64,000 nucleotides of DNA from Nepenthes gracilis. Its lineage: Eukaryota > Streptophyta > Magnoliopsida > Caryophyllales > Nepenthaceae. Under the pieces are notes generated by a model that saw only the letters and a list, made by a program, of their open reading frames with translations, did no database searches and had not been told where the DNA came from. Below are positions 48,710-60,169 of the stretch, piece by piece. How positions within the stretch are numbered: the first letter of the stretch is position 1; every line of letters starts with the position of its first letter. A program made the position numbers and the translations under genes. Location of the stretch: assembly GCA_033239525.1 (NCBI GenBank), contig BSYO01000026.1:4774001-4838000 (forward strand), written 5' to 3'.

Positions 48710-49836
48710 TGATGGGTCCGTTGCCCATGGATCGACTCGGATGTTGAGACCGACGGTGAAATGGCTGTTCGAAAGTCGCAACACCGAGGAGAAGGCCCCT
48801 GTAGCCTAAGGCCCGAGATCACACAGCCTAGGATCGCTCGTTGAGACATGGGCCGGCCCAACAACCCGCAATGAATGGCCCTATCAGGACGGTCTACGGT
48901 TCTTTTCCTGTGTGCTAAGAAAACTTGTCATAATTGGTCAATATAAACTTGATAGATATTCTAGAAATATTTCCCCACGATTTACATGACTTTTCCCAAA
49001 GTGGTAACTGTCATAATGGCACCTCCCGTGATCACATCAAGGAAGGAAGGAAGGAAACTGCTAGCCAAACAAGTTTTTCTTATCCACCCGAATAGCTCAG
49101 CGGGCGGTTGTCACCAATCAGGGAATATCAAATTGCCTACCAACGTTATAAATATCCCTTTACTACAGCAGGGGAAGAGGAGAACCCTGAATCCAAAGAA
49201 GAGAGCTCTGAGCATGCAGGTAGTAAACGGAGGGGTGAAAAAGATGGGAAAGAGAGACCCAACCTCTATCAAGGGGAAGCAACGAAGGAGTTCTTCTCCT
49301 TCATCTCTCAAGGCTGTTAGCCGATGAGTGCAACCTTGATCCACCGCTAGCCACTCTCCTATGAGTGCAGGCCCTCCCTCCAGGAGGTCCTTCATCCAAG
49401 TGCTAGGCCCTCCACCCATGTGCATCCCAGTGATACTCCAACGACCGCACAACCGGCAATGGCACACATTCTTCAACGCATCTCTGTCTCTAAGATGCCT
49501 TTTAGCTGGGTGCATCTCTAAGAAACCCCTTAGCCGGGCACACCTCTAAGTCACCCCTCAATCGGACGCATCGAAACACTCAATGCTGACCATGTGCATC
49601 CACACATCTTCTTACATCATCGAATATTTCTATTCTCTTGGAAATATATCTGACTTGAGTATCAGAGGATATATCAAAAAGTGAGTCCCGTCAATCATTT
49701 GACCTCTTATTTTTAGTTGTATTATGTAGGATCCATGTTCAAAGAGATAGGGATCGGATTGGCTCCAATTTAACCCGAAACAAAAGATCGAGCAACTTTC
49801 TAACCCATACAATAACTCGGATCTAGGAATGCATCA
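48710..49836 (+). repeat. LTR of element D (Tat/LARD-like)
   Basis: Begins TGATGGGTCCGTTGCCC and ends GAATGCATCA before the primer site. TATA box TATAAATA at 49147-49154. Repeated TAAG-CCCCTTAGCCGGG-type phrases at 49480-49575 parallel the LTR tandem arrays in B and C. No downstream partner LTR was found in the window. Confidence 0.7.
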
Positions 49837-49855
49837 TTGGCGTTGTCTATGGGAA
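49837..49855 (+). other. Primer binding site of element D
   Basis: TTGGCGTTGTCTATGGGAA directly after the LTR CA end, the best preserved of the three TTGGCG-type sites here. Confidence 0.7.
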
Positions 49856-52338
49856 CAACTGAAAAGTCTTCCACCTCAACTGCAAGAATAAACACGGTTG
49901 ACATTTTGAATATGAGCTAGTGCACCAGCCAGACGCGTCATCACCCATTGCGATGACCGCTCATTGAGTAGCTATGTGGACAGACAACCAACCCCAAGTG
50001 TGCAAGCACTTGCTGCTCAACTGGGTGTCTAGACCCATTGTCCCCAGATTGTTTATACCCATCTGAAGGTGCAATGTTGAGGGCTTCGCCATTCAGCTTC
50101 CAGACAATTGAAGGGAATCAACTGTTAGGGTTTCCGCCATTAGCTTGGATGAATTGAGAGGAAAAAAGCACGGGACAATCTTTGAAAAACTTCACTATGC
50201 AAAAATTGATTACACAAACCCCCCGAAACAGAGTACAAATAACCGACTTAAGACAGAGCAATAGGCGAGGGAGTAAAATACGATCGGCAGAGTGTTCTTT
50301 GCACTTCGAGAACAACACGCATGAGTTCCTGTGCTAAAGAGCTCTAGGACCAGCAGCCAAACATCCTTCATCCTCAGCATTTTGGTCACCCTTCGACTCA
50401 GTAGTCTAGTCACCCAGACTTGACAGTTAGTCGTCATTTGGCCTCAGCAGTCCAATCACCTTTCAGACTTGGCAGTTTGGTCACCTTAACTTGATAGTTC
50501 GGTCGTCCTTCGGCCCCAATAGTCTAGTCACCCTGACTTGGCAGTCCAGTTGCCTTTTGGATTCAGCAGTCCGATTGTTGTTCGAACTTAGCAGTTTGGT
50601 TAACCTTTGGATTCAGCAGTCTGATAATATTTGAACCTCAGCAGTGCAGTCACCCTTCGGACTCGACAGTTTGGTCACCTTGACCAAGTAGTCCGATTGT
50701 CCTTCAGCCCCAGCAATCTGGTCATCCTGTCTCAGCTGTCCAGTCTCTTTGACTCAGTAGTCTGGTCGCCATTTGGATTCAACAGTCCAATTGCCGTTTG
50801 AACTCGATAGGCTAGTTGCCCTTCGGATTCAACAGTTTGGTCACCCTGACTTGGCAGTCTGATCACCCTGACTCGACAATTTGATCGCCCTTTGGATTCA
50901 GCAATCCGATTGGTATTTGGACTCAACAGTTTAGTCACTTTGATTTGGTAGTTCGGTCATCCTTCAAATTTGATAGTCTAGTCACCTTTGCCTCAGCACC
51001 CTAGTATCTCCTCAAGCTTGGCTCTGCCCTATTGCCCCTCAGACTCGGCTCCCGATCGACCTTTGCAATGGCTTCCTGGTAGCTTGCCATGCACACAAAG
51101 CACGTGTGAAGACCATAATACTCCATCTCGACACTGAACCCGCTTGACCGTGCCATTAATCGGGTATGGATTCACACAGGAGTGACTCATATCCTAGCAT
51201 CAATATCATATTGGGCCCAAATTGTCTACACCCATCCGAAGTTGTAACGCTGGGGGCTCCACTCTCTAACCTCCAGATAATTAGAGAGAGCCAGTATCCT
51301 CAGATGATCTAGGGGCCTGATAACCTCGAGGCTTGAACAGCCCCGAGTGATAGGGCCCAACTGTAACTCGATAGCCGACTGAGTTGCTAGAGGCAAGTAG
51401 AAGATTGGGATGTCCTCAGGTGAAGAGAGCTCTGCCACTTGCGCATGGCCTCCCATACCAGAAGATGCTGCCTACTCGTCGGCCAAGGTTGTCTCCCTTT
51501 TGGCACCAGAAGGTTGCACATTAGCAAATAAGTGCAATCAATACTCGTAATCCAACAAGCTCATCAGCCAGAGACATCATCTCGATGGTGATGACCCTAC
51601 GGGAGTCATGGCGATATTCGATCTTGCCTTGAACATCATGCTTAAGCGACTATGGGTCCCATGTGCCAGGCTTGACGGCCGACGGCTAAGGGCTCCTTCT
51701 TTCCATGCACAAATCTCAACACTCCCAAAAGGAGAAGCTAGAGGAAGAGATCACTTGCCAAGGAAAATCTTATCCGCTTGATGACTTTGATATTTAGGAG
51801 GATTCGAGCGACAGAGCCCCCTCTCAATAGAAAGATTGACCAAGTCCCAAAATAAAGGAAAAAAACCCGGAGCGGTGATACCCTAGCTATTTTCAAGATG
51901 ATCGACAATATTATGCTCATGAAGAAGACTCCTGCAACGCTGACAAGCATCCAACCATCCTCTCGTAGGGGCAGGAGGATTGACCCAAAGAGGCCTCCAG
52001 AGTGTTCAGCCTTCTATTTGCAACTGACCTTGGTAGAATAAGAGGCCTAACCCGGTGGCTTGGCAAGGTTGATCCCATGAGAGTTTCCTATATTGGGCCC
52101 ATGCAAAGTAGCAGATCCTTCAAAAGTTGTCACTATACTCATGATGGGGCTTGACATGCTCAGCTAATTACCTGTCTCTCCAACTAGAAACGTCTCTATG
52201 GCGACGACCCCTCATCGGGTAGCTATATTGACAGCTGGACCTAGGGCGTGTAGACGCTTGGAGTATGGATCAGCACCCTTTTCCAGACCACATGCGTCCG
52301 TTCGAGGACGCTACGTTGGGGGCTCTGACCTTTGGCAT
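49856..52338 (+). mobile_element. Element D interior, first piece
   Basis: No sense-strand gag-pol. The phrase G(C/T)TGGGGGCTC or GTTGAGGGCTTC with flanking CACCCATC recurs at about 50060-50100, 51230-51265 and 52300-52325, and GGGTAGCTAT/GAGTAGCTAT with GACAG at 49963 and 52215. So parts of the interior are internally duplicated. A tandem array occupies 50380-51010. Interrupted by solo LTR L at 52339. Confidence 0.65.
50380..51010 (+). repeat. ~25-bp degenerate tandem array in D
   Basis: About 25 imperfect units of the type CAGTTTGGTCACCCT followed by GACTTGG or TCGGACTCAG. Unit length alternates between roughly 22 and 28 bp, suggesting a two-part higher-order unit. Confidence 0.8.
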
Positions 52339-53191
52339 TGTGATGGACCACATCCTAAAACCGGTTATTAATCTTAATTATAAATTATTATCCTTTAATT
52401 ATCAATATTACTGGTTAAATACGTCATAATGGGATGTGAGCTTTCTTTGTAAATATTCCAATTCACCTGTACATAAAAAATAACTCAACATGCACGTTAT
52501 CTAAATATATTGCCACGTTATCTGTGGCTCTAACATCAACAAAATAATATGATGTCAGTTTCATATTAAGGAAAGATGCATACTAAACCAATCATATACA
52601 CATCTATAGAAGTAAATAATATCAGTAACGTTTTAACCATTTGAACTACATTACTTACAAAGAATATATTGTTTCATAACATTCATCAAAGCTAATGAAA
52701 AACTTCACTTCTCTCTCAATCTACATCTAAAGTCAATTACAAAATAACAACTAAATATAATACATACTATCCCAAAATATAGGTATACAAAAATGATAGC
52801 TCTAAAGACATAACAAAATCCTTTAACCTTCATTCTTGTTCGTCAGATATAAACTCGTAAAAATTATTTGAATGGTTAATAAAACAGTAAAGAGTAAGCC
52901 AAATACTTAGAACTGTACAATATATAGCAAAGATCATGTAATCTTTTTATTTAAAATATAACAATAGGAATAGAGATCATCATAGAATACAACAACTTAA
53001 AATATGGTTAGAATACTCATATAATTTTCTTTTTAATTTCTTATCTTATTCTTTTCTTATTCTTTTTTTATCATAATGTGCTTCTTATTCTTGTTTATTC
53101 ATATCTATCAAAACATGCTAAAAATTTACTTTCTTTTAAGGATCGGGGCTCATAGGCCTTACTAACTAAATGAGTGGTTCATTGAAACTCG

Positions 53192-53215
53192 GATTGTGTT
53201 CATTCCTACACAATT
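53192..53215 (-). promoter_or_regulatory. LTR hairpin (L)
   Basis: Plus-strand arms GATTGTGT and ACACAATT around TCATTCCT; a stem of at least 7 pairs plus a closing G-T. Confidence 0.5.
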
Positions 53216-53827
53216 GAAAGCCTTTGTGCTTCTATTTAAGACTTAGAGGTGAGCCATCCACATATTATCTCTCTGTAGAAGGGGCCGGAACCACATTGTA
53301 GTACTGATCACATAATAATCTTGTCCTATAATATACTAAGGTATGTCCAAATGTACTATCTGTTAATCAATCATTGATCCAATTTCTTACTTCCGTAATT
53401 TAGAAAAATTTTACACTTTTGCTTCTGAATTCTTAATTTTACTCTTTTGAAGAATAGTTCGCACTTTTCTTAATATAATTGTAGAATTTTCTATCCTTTT
53501 CTTTCCTCAAAATGTCTTATACATTTTATCATCATAATAAATTTATAATATAAAATTTAATATTAAAACATATAAAAGAAAATTTAAAAAGTCCAATACA
53601 AATTTAATAAACCTGTAGTACACAATTAAATATACAGTATGTTTTTAACTTGTAGAGATAGCATGTAATAAATTAAAATTGATAACTATGAAATACAAAT
53701 AAGGAGAAATTATTTTTATACATCTAAATATGAAGAAAATTCTTAAATAATACCCATAATTATGATACTAAAAATTAAACATGAGTATTGTAAAATTTCT
53801 TTACAAAATCATGGAGAATTAACATAT

Positions 53828-53828
<1 letters not shown>

Positions 53829-53871
<43 letters not shown>
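53829..53871. repeat. (TA)n microsatellite in LTR L
   Basis: About 21 TA dinucleotides. Confidence 0.9.
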
Positions 53872-53875
<4 letters not shown>

Positions 53876-54402
53876 CATGCTTTAATTTTAATATCTTAGC
53901 TTGGACAAGTATTAGAACAATAATACTCGAAAGGAATGGGAATAAAAAGTAACAAAAGAAAGCGGGAGCTAAAAATACACTTAACTTAGCGCGATATACT
54001 GAAATTCTTAGTCCGAACTTTTCGATTTTAACTTCCCAAAGCTTTCTCTCATTTTCTCTCTCTTATCCCCTCTCTCGGCCCTTCTTTCTTTATTTTCTGT
54101 CCTCTCTCTCTTCTACCACTTGAAATGTAGTAAAGTCAGTCCTCAGCCGACTTTTATAAAAGATTGGCGCTCGAGTATGGGTTGAGCGCGAAGCTACTAG
54201 AATCCACACCTGCTAGGGTGCTCAAGCACGCAACGAGTATGCCCGTTTGGGTTTTGGTGCTAGCCCGAGGGCCGGGTGTGATACGCGTCCGGTTTGTAAC
54301 TTTTTCCTTTTTAACTTCTTTTTCACATCTATGATCTCAATTTGAATTATATTAACTTCTTTAATTACAATTACTTAAGTTACCCAAAAATAGAACTTTA
54401 TA

Positions 54403-55446
54403 AGCACCCTGTCAAATCAGTGCAGACTAGGATCTGCAAAAGAGTTAGTAGCCTGACGGACTCGTGGCCTAGGCGGCCATGGGTGATAGGGACTAGCACC
54501 GACCAAAAGACCAATAGAGTCATAAGATGTGAAATGAAAACCAAGGATCGCATGGCCCACACCGTTCCTGCAATGGCAGGGGTACTTTAAAAGGAACTCC
54601 ATGGCCTTAGAAGGCACTTTGCCGACCTGGCCAGGGAATCATTCAAGACGAGGACTCAGTCGCCTCCAACTTCTTGTAGCATCCGAGAAAAACACATGGA
54701 GTTCCCCGATCAAAGTTCTGATCCGGTGTTTTGCCTGGATCATTTTTGCATTTCGCTGGACTCCTCGGGTATTGTAAGTTCCCATTACAGTGTCGGAGGC
54801 AGTCTCGAATGCTCACAGGGAGGGCCGAGCCCTCAGTCCCATTTTTCTTGTGACATTCCATGCCAGAAGACACTTCCCTCTCGATGACTGAAGTCCACCA
54901 CCGGCACCTAGAAGTCACGTGTTGGTAATGATGGCTATCGGCACCATCTACCACAAGTGCCAACAATAATTCTATATTGAATCCAGGTAAGTCTTGCATA
55001 CATCATGCTGAATGTTTGAATCGTACTCTAATTAAAAAAAATAGCTATTCGTTCATTATTTATTTGCTCATATGAATGCTTGCATAACAATGTATAAAAT
55101 CAAATGTCTTACATTGCCCTTAAGTTGGGTGAATTCTCATTCACCTTTACCAAACCTTAGTCCCGAACCGAGTGGCCTAGAAACTGTTGAATTCAAACCT
55201 CAGTCTCAAACCGAGCAGCTTAGAGACTGTCAAATTTGAACCTCGATCCTATACCAAATGTCCCATACATGGTAGAATTTGAACCTTAGTCTTGTATCGA
55301 TCGGCCCATATGCGATCGAATTTGAACCTCGGTCCTGTTACCAAGTTGCTCATGTACGATCGAATTCAAAACCTTAGGGGGCTTTTCAACATGCGTGCAA
55401 TAAATCCCTCCTGAAGGGACAAGGACCATTAGTCTACAATGTTCGG
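54403..55446 (+). mobile_element. Element D interior, second piece
   Basis: Continues D after L: GTAGCCTGACGGACTCG, GGCACTTTGCCGACCTGG and AAAGTTCTGATCCGGTG match B at 27380-27680 in order and spacing. Ends at solo LTR M. Confidence 0.65.
55132..55375 (+). repeat. ~50-bp tandem array in D
   Basis: About five units containing GAATTTGAACCT(C/T)(A/G)GTC and GAGC/GGCCCATA. The same family, in reverse orientation, is at 61112-61372 in element C. Confidence 0.75.
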
Positions 55447-57574
55447 TGCGACGGATCACATTTCTTAACTAGAAATCAGCAAGGTTCTTACTGTAAAACA
55501 GCTATCAAACAAATACAAACATATACAAAACTGTACAGTATACAATTTTCCAACAAAATAATCACAACATAGGATCCACATGCCCACAATATATTCGTGG
55601 CTCCAACGTTGTGTTCCCAGATATAATGTCGGATAAAGAGATGCCGCTTGGTACTTGTATATAAATTGTAAACAACCTGCAGAAGTATATACATCTATCA
55701 CATACACAATAGAATCTAAACTATCTGTCCATCATCCATATACAAGTATATGTCCATCAAGTCATACAAAATGCTCCATAAGGTACAAAATTCACAAAAC
55801 TAAGTCCTCAAAGGTATCCTCCAAGGCCTTCCTGCCTAACCGACTTCTAGTCCTCTACCCTACCCCTCGGGTATAAGCTCGTGCTCATCTGGAAGCAAGA
55901 AAAAGCAGTAAGAGTAAGCCAAATACTCAACAAGTGTAATATAATCAAAGATAATAAACAATACACATAATATAAAGTAGATGAAGGATATAAGAGTATA
56001 ATGAAGATGCATAAATATGAAATATGAATAAATATAATTTTTGAAATACATTTATCTTTTCTGTTTTACTTATTCTTCCTTTAGGTTCTGAAAATATGCA
56101 AATTTCTTTACTTTGCGGACCAGGGCTAGTAAGCCTTACCAATGAGCAGAGTAGTTGATCGAATAATGGAATGTGTATGTCCCCATACAATCTAATGTGC
56201 TAACCACGAACCTCAAATTTAACATCTCGTGGCAGATGGTATACCTTTAACCCGATATATTGGGCCAGATAATAGATAACAGATACACCACTAGAGCATC
56301 TCCTGTGGTCTAGGAGTATTCTTCGATCTACCACTGTAATATACTAAGGCATGTCGGGAAATACTACCTTCTGAAATATAAATTCTTAGTCCAGATTCTT
56401 AATTATTTATTTTTAAGTGAAGGCTCCACCAAAAACTTATACAGAAGTTCTCACTCCTTGGAGAACGAGTCATCAGACATAACAAATTATGGACTTCCCT
56501 TTAAGTATTTTGTATAACTTTCATAATTCTTTGATACGGATACAAATAATTATTTTCTTATGAGTTCATATCTTTACATGTTTTTAATTATGTGCATAAA
56601 TCATCATAAAGCTTAGAACATATAAGAAATTTTTACCACAAAACGCCGGATATAAATTTAGGGCTTCCAGACAACAAATCGCTTTCATAATTACATGCAA
56701 TATAATTTCTGGAGTATATACAATATAACATACGAAATGTACATGTGGATAAATATCTCAATTCACAACCGAAAATATTTTCGAAACACGTAAAATTAAC
56801 ATATATAAAATATATGTGCATGGATACCAAATAATCGGATTACCCATATCTCTAAAGCTAGGATTTCAAGTTCTAAAACAAAATCATGTATAAACCCCAA
56901 ATTTTGTGGGTAAAAATGCCAGGGCGCAGGTTAGGGTTTCCATGTGCATAAAACCGTACAAAACTACTAAATCGAACACCAAATCGATAAATAAACATAT
57001 ACAAGGTATGCGTATCCATATTCTAAAGCCAATTCATGTATAAATCAAAAAATAAATTGGTAAAAGCATCTGAGTGAGCGGTTAGGGTTTCACGTATAAA
57101 AAATCGGTAAAAGCAAAGAAATCGGACATAAAATCCACATATGTACAAGTTCAATTCATGGGTAATATAAAATATAAACTTAATTAGGAATCGAAACGAG
57201 GATATCCAAAGAAAATAAAACGAAAGTGCAAAGGAACGAGAGAAAACAGTTTGAGTACACTTGCCTCAACCCGATCTATCATTTCTCTAACTAGCTCCAA
57301 ACCGGATTCAAACCCGAGAGCTTCGATCTCTCCTCCTCCTCTCTTCTCCTTCACTCTCTTTCTCTCTCCTTCACGTGGAAAACCTAGAAGAATGCCCGAA
57401 ATAAACCCTCACAGGTTTTTATTACACGGCTTCACCTTGACCGCCTATCGGGCTTCCTCCGCCACCTCAACCCACGTTCCCATAACCTAATTTTTTTCAT
57501 GTGTATTAAGCTTAATTTTGATCATATTACCTTAATTACTTGTAAGTATGATATTTAGAAATAGGTACATTACA
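55447..57574 (-). mobile_element. Solo LTR M, minus strand, 2.13 kb
   Basis: On the plus strand it starts TGCGACGGATC (expected TGTGACGGACC) and ends GGTACATTACA. Minus-strand order: CT/GA-rich leader (57330-57370), donor-like GAGGCAAGTGTAC (complement at 57263-57264), hairpin 56174-56189, acceptor TTGCTTCCAG (complement at 55889-55890). Flanking 5-mers TTCGG and GTCAG match at three positions. D interior resumes after it. Confidence 0.75.
56174..56189 (-). promoter_or_regulatory. LTR hairpin (M)
   Basis: Plus-strand arms TGTATG and CATACA, loop TCCC. Both arms differ from the GATTGTGT type yet still pair. Confidence 0.5.
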
Positions 57575-58440
57575 GTCAGTGGGCTAGGATTAGATGCATG
57601 AAAGCCACGATGTCCTATGATAGGACCGAGTGTCGACAGGTACATGTGGGTGACGGCTTAGGCTAGCAAAAGCCCTACAATGATAGCCTTAAAGTTTAGC
57701 CAGCAACCATCTTTTCTCATCACTACGACCTCTTCCTAGTAGGGGCAAGCACAACTAGCCAGACACATTCATAAAAGCACAACAACGATAGCCGCAAAGC
57801 ATAGATGGCAACCACATCTCCTCAGTGCCACAACTTCTCTTCACAGGAATGAGCACAACCTGACTCGAGTGACCAACCAAACTAGGTGACGGTAGCACCA
57901 TTGCTTAGCCAGCCAAGTAGATCATCTCAGTGCCATGACCTCCTTTCGGTAGGAGCTAGAGCCACCAATGTAACAATGGCGCCAACCAACATAGAAAACA
58001 GGCATTGAACAAAGGGACTCAATTCACCATAAAAGCACAATAGCAACGATCAATATAGTTTGATTAAAAGTCACAGTGTACATCAAAGGCATCTAGTGGC
58101 CTCAAAATAAAACAATGATACACAGGAGTTATGTACGCCTATGAGCTAGCTGGAGCAGCCGCCCCGTGTCTAGGGAGCCCTTGAAGAGCCTAGTCCTCCC
58201 ACCTAGAAGCTAATGAGGTCCGTCTAGCACGTGGCTTCAACGTTTCTCAAATCAGGATAACCAATGGGGAAATCCGAAGCCACCGGAGAGACTATCCAGC
58301 TGTAGAAATGGATGCTCTCCTAAAATTGCCCCTCTAGTAGTGAGGCCACTTCCTCTAGACGAATCCTAAATAGCAGCTCCCTCTTCGACTCGGCACTTAC
58401 ACCCATTAGGTCGGTGAGCTACTGCCAACTCTCCCAGCGC
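57575..58440 (+). mobile_element. Element D interior, third piece
   Basis: Matches the minus strand of C (60700-61010) in order: GATGTCCTATGATAGGACCG, CCTCTTCCTAGTAGGGGC and GGCAACCACATCTCC each have C counterparts. A roughly 120-bp theme (AGC-ACAACGATAGCC ... GGCAACC ... GTAGGGGC/CAGGAATGAGCACAA) recurs about three times. No coding signal. Confidence 0.6.
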
Positions 58441-58449
58441 TCATCCTCG

Positions 58450-59040
58450 GGTGAGGCAATCTGTGCCAGAGCCTGAGCATGGGAGTTGGAGAGCCTTTAC
58501 ATTCTCATCTCAAACTCAGACAAAGCCTGTTAAAGGTAGTTGGCCCACTCCTAACTTTGAAGCACCTCACCGACGGCAGATTAACCCTCTACTCCATCTC
58601 CTCTCTATCAATGCACTCCCATAAGAAGCAGGCAACCTTGTGCTCTAGGAAGTGCACGTCTTCCTCCAACTTGCGGAGCACTCCTTGCAACAACCAAGAG
58701 AAGGGAAAGGAACAGTCATGCAAAGAGCCGCTGAAAAGCATGACCACGGAAGGCATGAGTTTACAAAATCCTTCCACATGGCTTAAGGGATGAGAAGATC
58801 CAATAAACTCGAGACCAAGAGGCCCCCTTGGAACCTCCTAATGCTCCAGAGCGATAACACCAAGGTGGTGCTTTCCGCCGTCTACAACGGTGCTCTCCGA
58901 GGCGGCCACTCCCTTCTCTCCCATCATTTGTTTGTCACCACTGCTCTCCTCTGTCAAAGGCAAGGAGGTAGAATAGAACAACGCCTTCGACAAGGAGGCA
59001 ACTAGAATGTGAATGTTGGTAGCATTATGGTAAGCCATTC
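58450..59040 (-). pseudogene. Antisense coiled-coil-like frame in element D
   Basis: Read on the minus strand (opposite to the D LTR and primer site), 58560 to 58450 encodes a charged, helical, Gln/Glu/Arg-rich stretch with residues like ALSEFEMRM, RLSNSHAQALAQIASPE and DERWESWQ, broken by stops. The rest (58560-59040) gives broken frames with no domain. Element C has a similar coil at 60170-60480, again antisense to its LTR. Antisense ORFs are known in Tat-lineage plant elements. Function unknown; damaged. Confidence 0.35.
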
Positions 59041-59645
59041 AAAAACCACCAAAAGAAAGGCTGAGTGAAGCACAGAAAGTGTACACATAAGGTGCAAAAA
59101 CGGTAGGAGACACCAAACTTAAATAGATGGAGCCATTGCTTGAAACGACGTTGTGGCAAAGCTGAAAGGTCGCGTTACCATAATGACGAACGATGCGTGT
59201 CCTCACCCTGATGTTCTCTGGTAAATTTGCCTATAGGTGCCATTATGATGGACATCGCCTTGCATCCTCGTGTAGCCTGTCATCAGTCAGTGTACTCTAC
59301 CACTCTGACTAACACAACGGTTATCCAGCACTGGTCTGCAGAAGCATCCATTCGCAATGATGCTCAATGTATCACTCTCTATAACTTGCGAAGTGACATT
59401 AAATGGCCCCGATAAACTCGAGGCAAGGATGTTTGACTGCCTCCTCGACTGGTCGTCGGGTCGAAAGGTTGAACATTGACCGACCAAGACGTTACTAAAC
59501 CAAACTACCAGAACAATGAAGATCCAAGTAGCAAGAATACAGGAGGCGACATTGATAGACTTAAGCTTGGGTCGGCGAGTCATCTCCTTGGCCAAGCTTG
59601 GTTCGAGCGACTGGGTGCCGATCCACCAGAAGATTGAGTCATCCA
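59041..59645. other. Junction zone between elements D and C
   Basis: D interior (plus) and C interior (minus) converge here. I could not place the boundary or find LTR ends. A short GGTGCCATTATGA phrase (59235-59248) echoes the complement of the D LTR at about 49010-49024, too little to call an LTR. The 119-codon minus-strand frame 59287-59646 matches nothing I recognise. Confidence 0.3.
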
Positions 59646-60169
59646 TTGGTTAGCTCGTCGGTAAGAAACAATGTTCGGAGGCATCCCCCAGAAGAATCGC
59701 AAGTGGACGGTACGCAGTATAGACAGCCTCGAGGCCTAGTTGGCTAGCCCCTTCCACATCAGGTGATGGGTCGGGTGGCCATGCACCAGAATGGCTCATC
59801 AGGACATCGACAATATTTCGGCTTTGTTTGCTTCGTCTTTTGAAGTGTCGTCTTCTAACGCATTGGTGCCTTCGACTAAGGGGGAAGCAACGAGGAGTAC
59901 ACAATAGAGGATGCTAGTGGAGGCTACTCGGGGGGTGCAATCATTGTCAAGGAAGGGCATCGCCTGAATACCTTGATTCCTTAGCCCTTAGAGGCCCTGA
60001 GGGTGTCTCCTCGCTTTGAGTCTATCAGGTCTTCTCATTGAGTCTGTTTGCTTTCCCGTAAGGTAGGGCTTTGCAGATTTCTACGTTTTGTACTTTTTTC
60101 ATTGTAGCCTGTCCGATCACCCTTTTCTGCTTGGCAACTATGGGGGATGCCTCGCTCAGTGATGAAGGC

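Larger units (their letters stand above)
52339..54402 (-). mobile_element. Solo LTR L, minus strand, 2.06 kb
   Basis: On the plus strand it starts TGTGATGGACC, the reverse of the GGTCCGTCACA end of E, and ends near AGAACTTTATA. Its last 80 bases, read on the minus strand, resemble the start of the E LTR (AGTTAATATAATT). Flanking 5-mers GGCAT and AGCAC differ by two transitions. D interior continues across it. TATA-like TTTTATAAAAG at 54152-54162, hairpin at 53192-53215 and a (TA)n run inside. No partner LTR, so solo. Confidence 0.75.

Noticed and set aside
59287..59646. 119-codon minus-strand frame with a hydrophobic segment (IFIVLVVWF)
   Set aside because: Single frame in the D/C junction zone with no recognised domain, no counterpart located in the other element and no start context.
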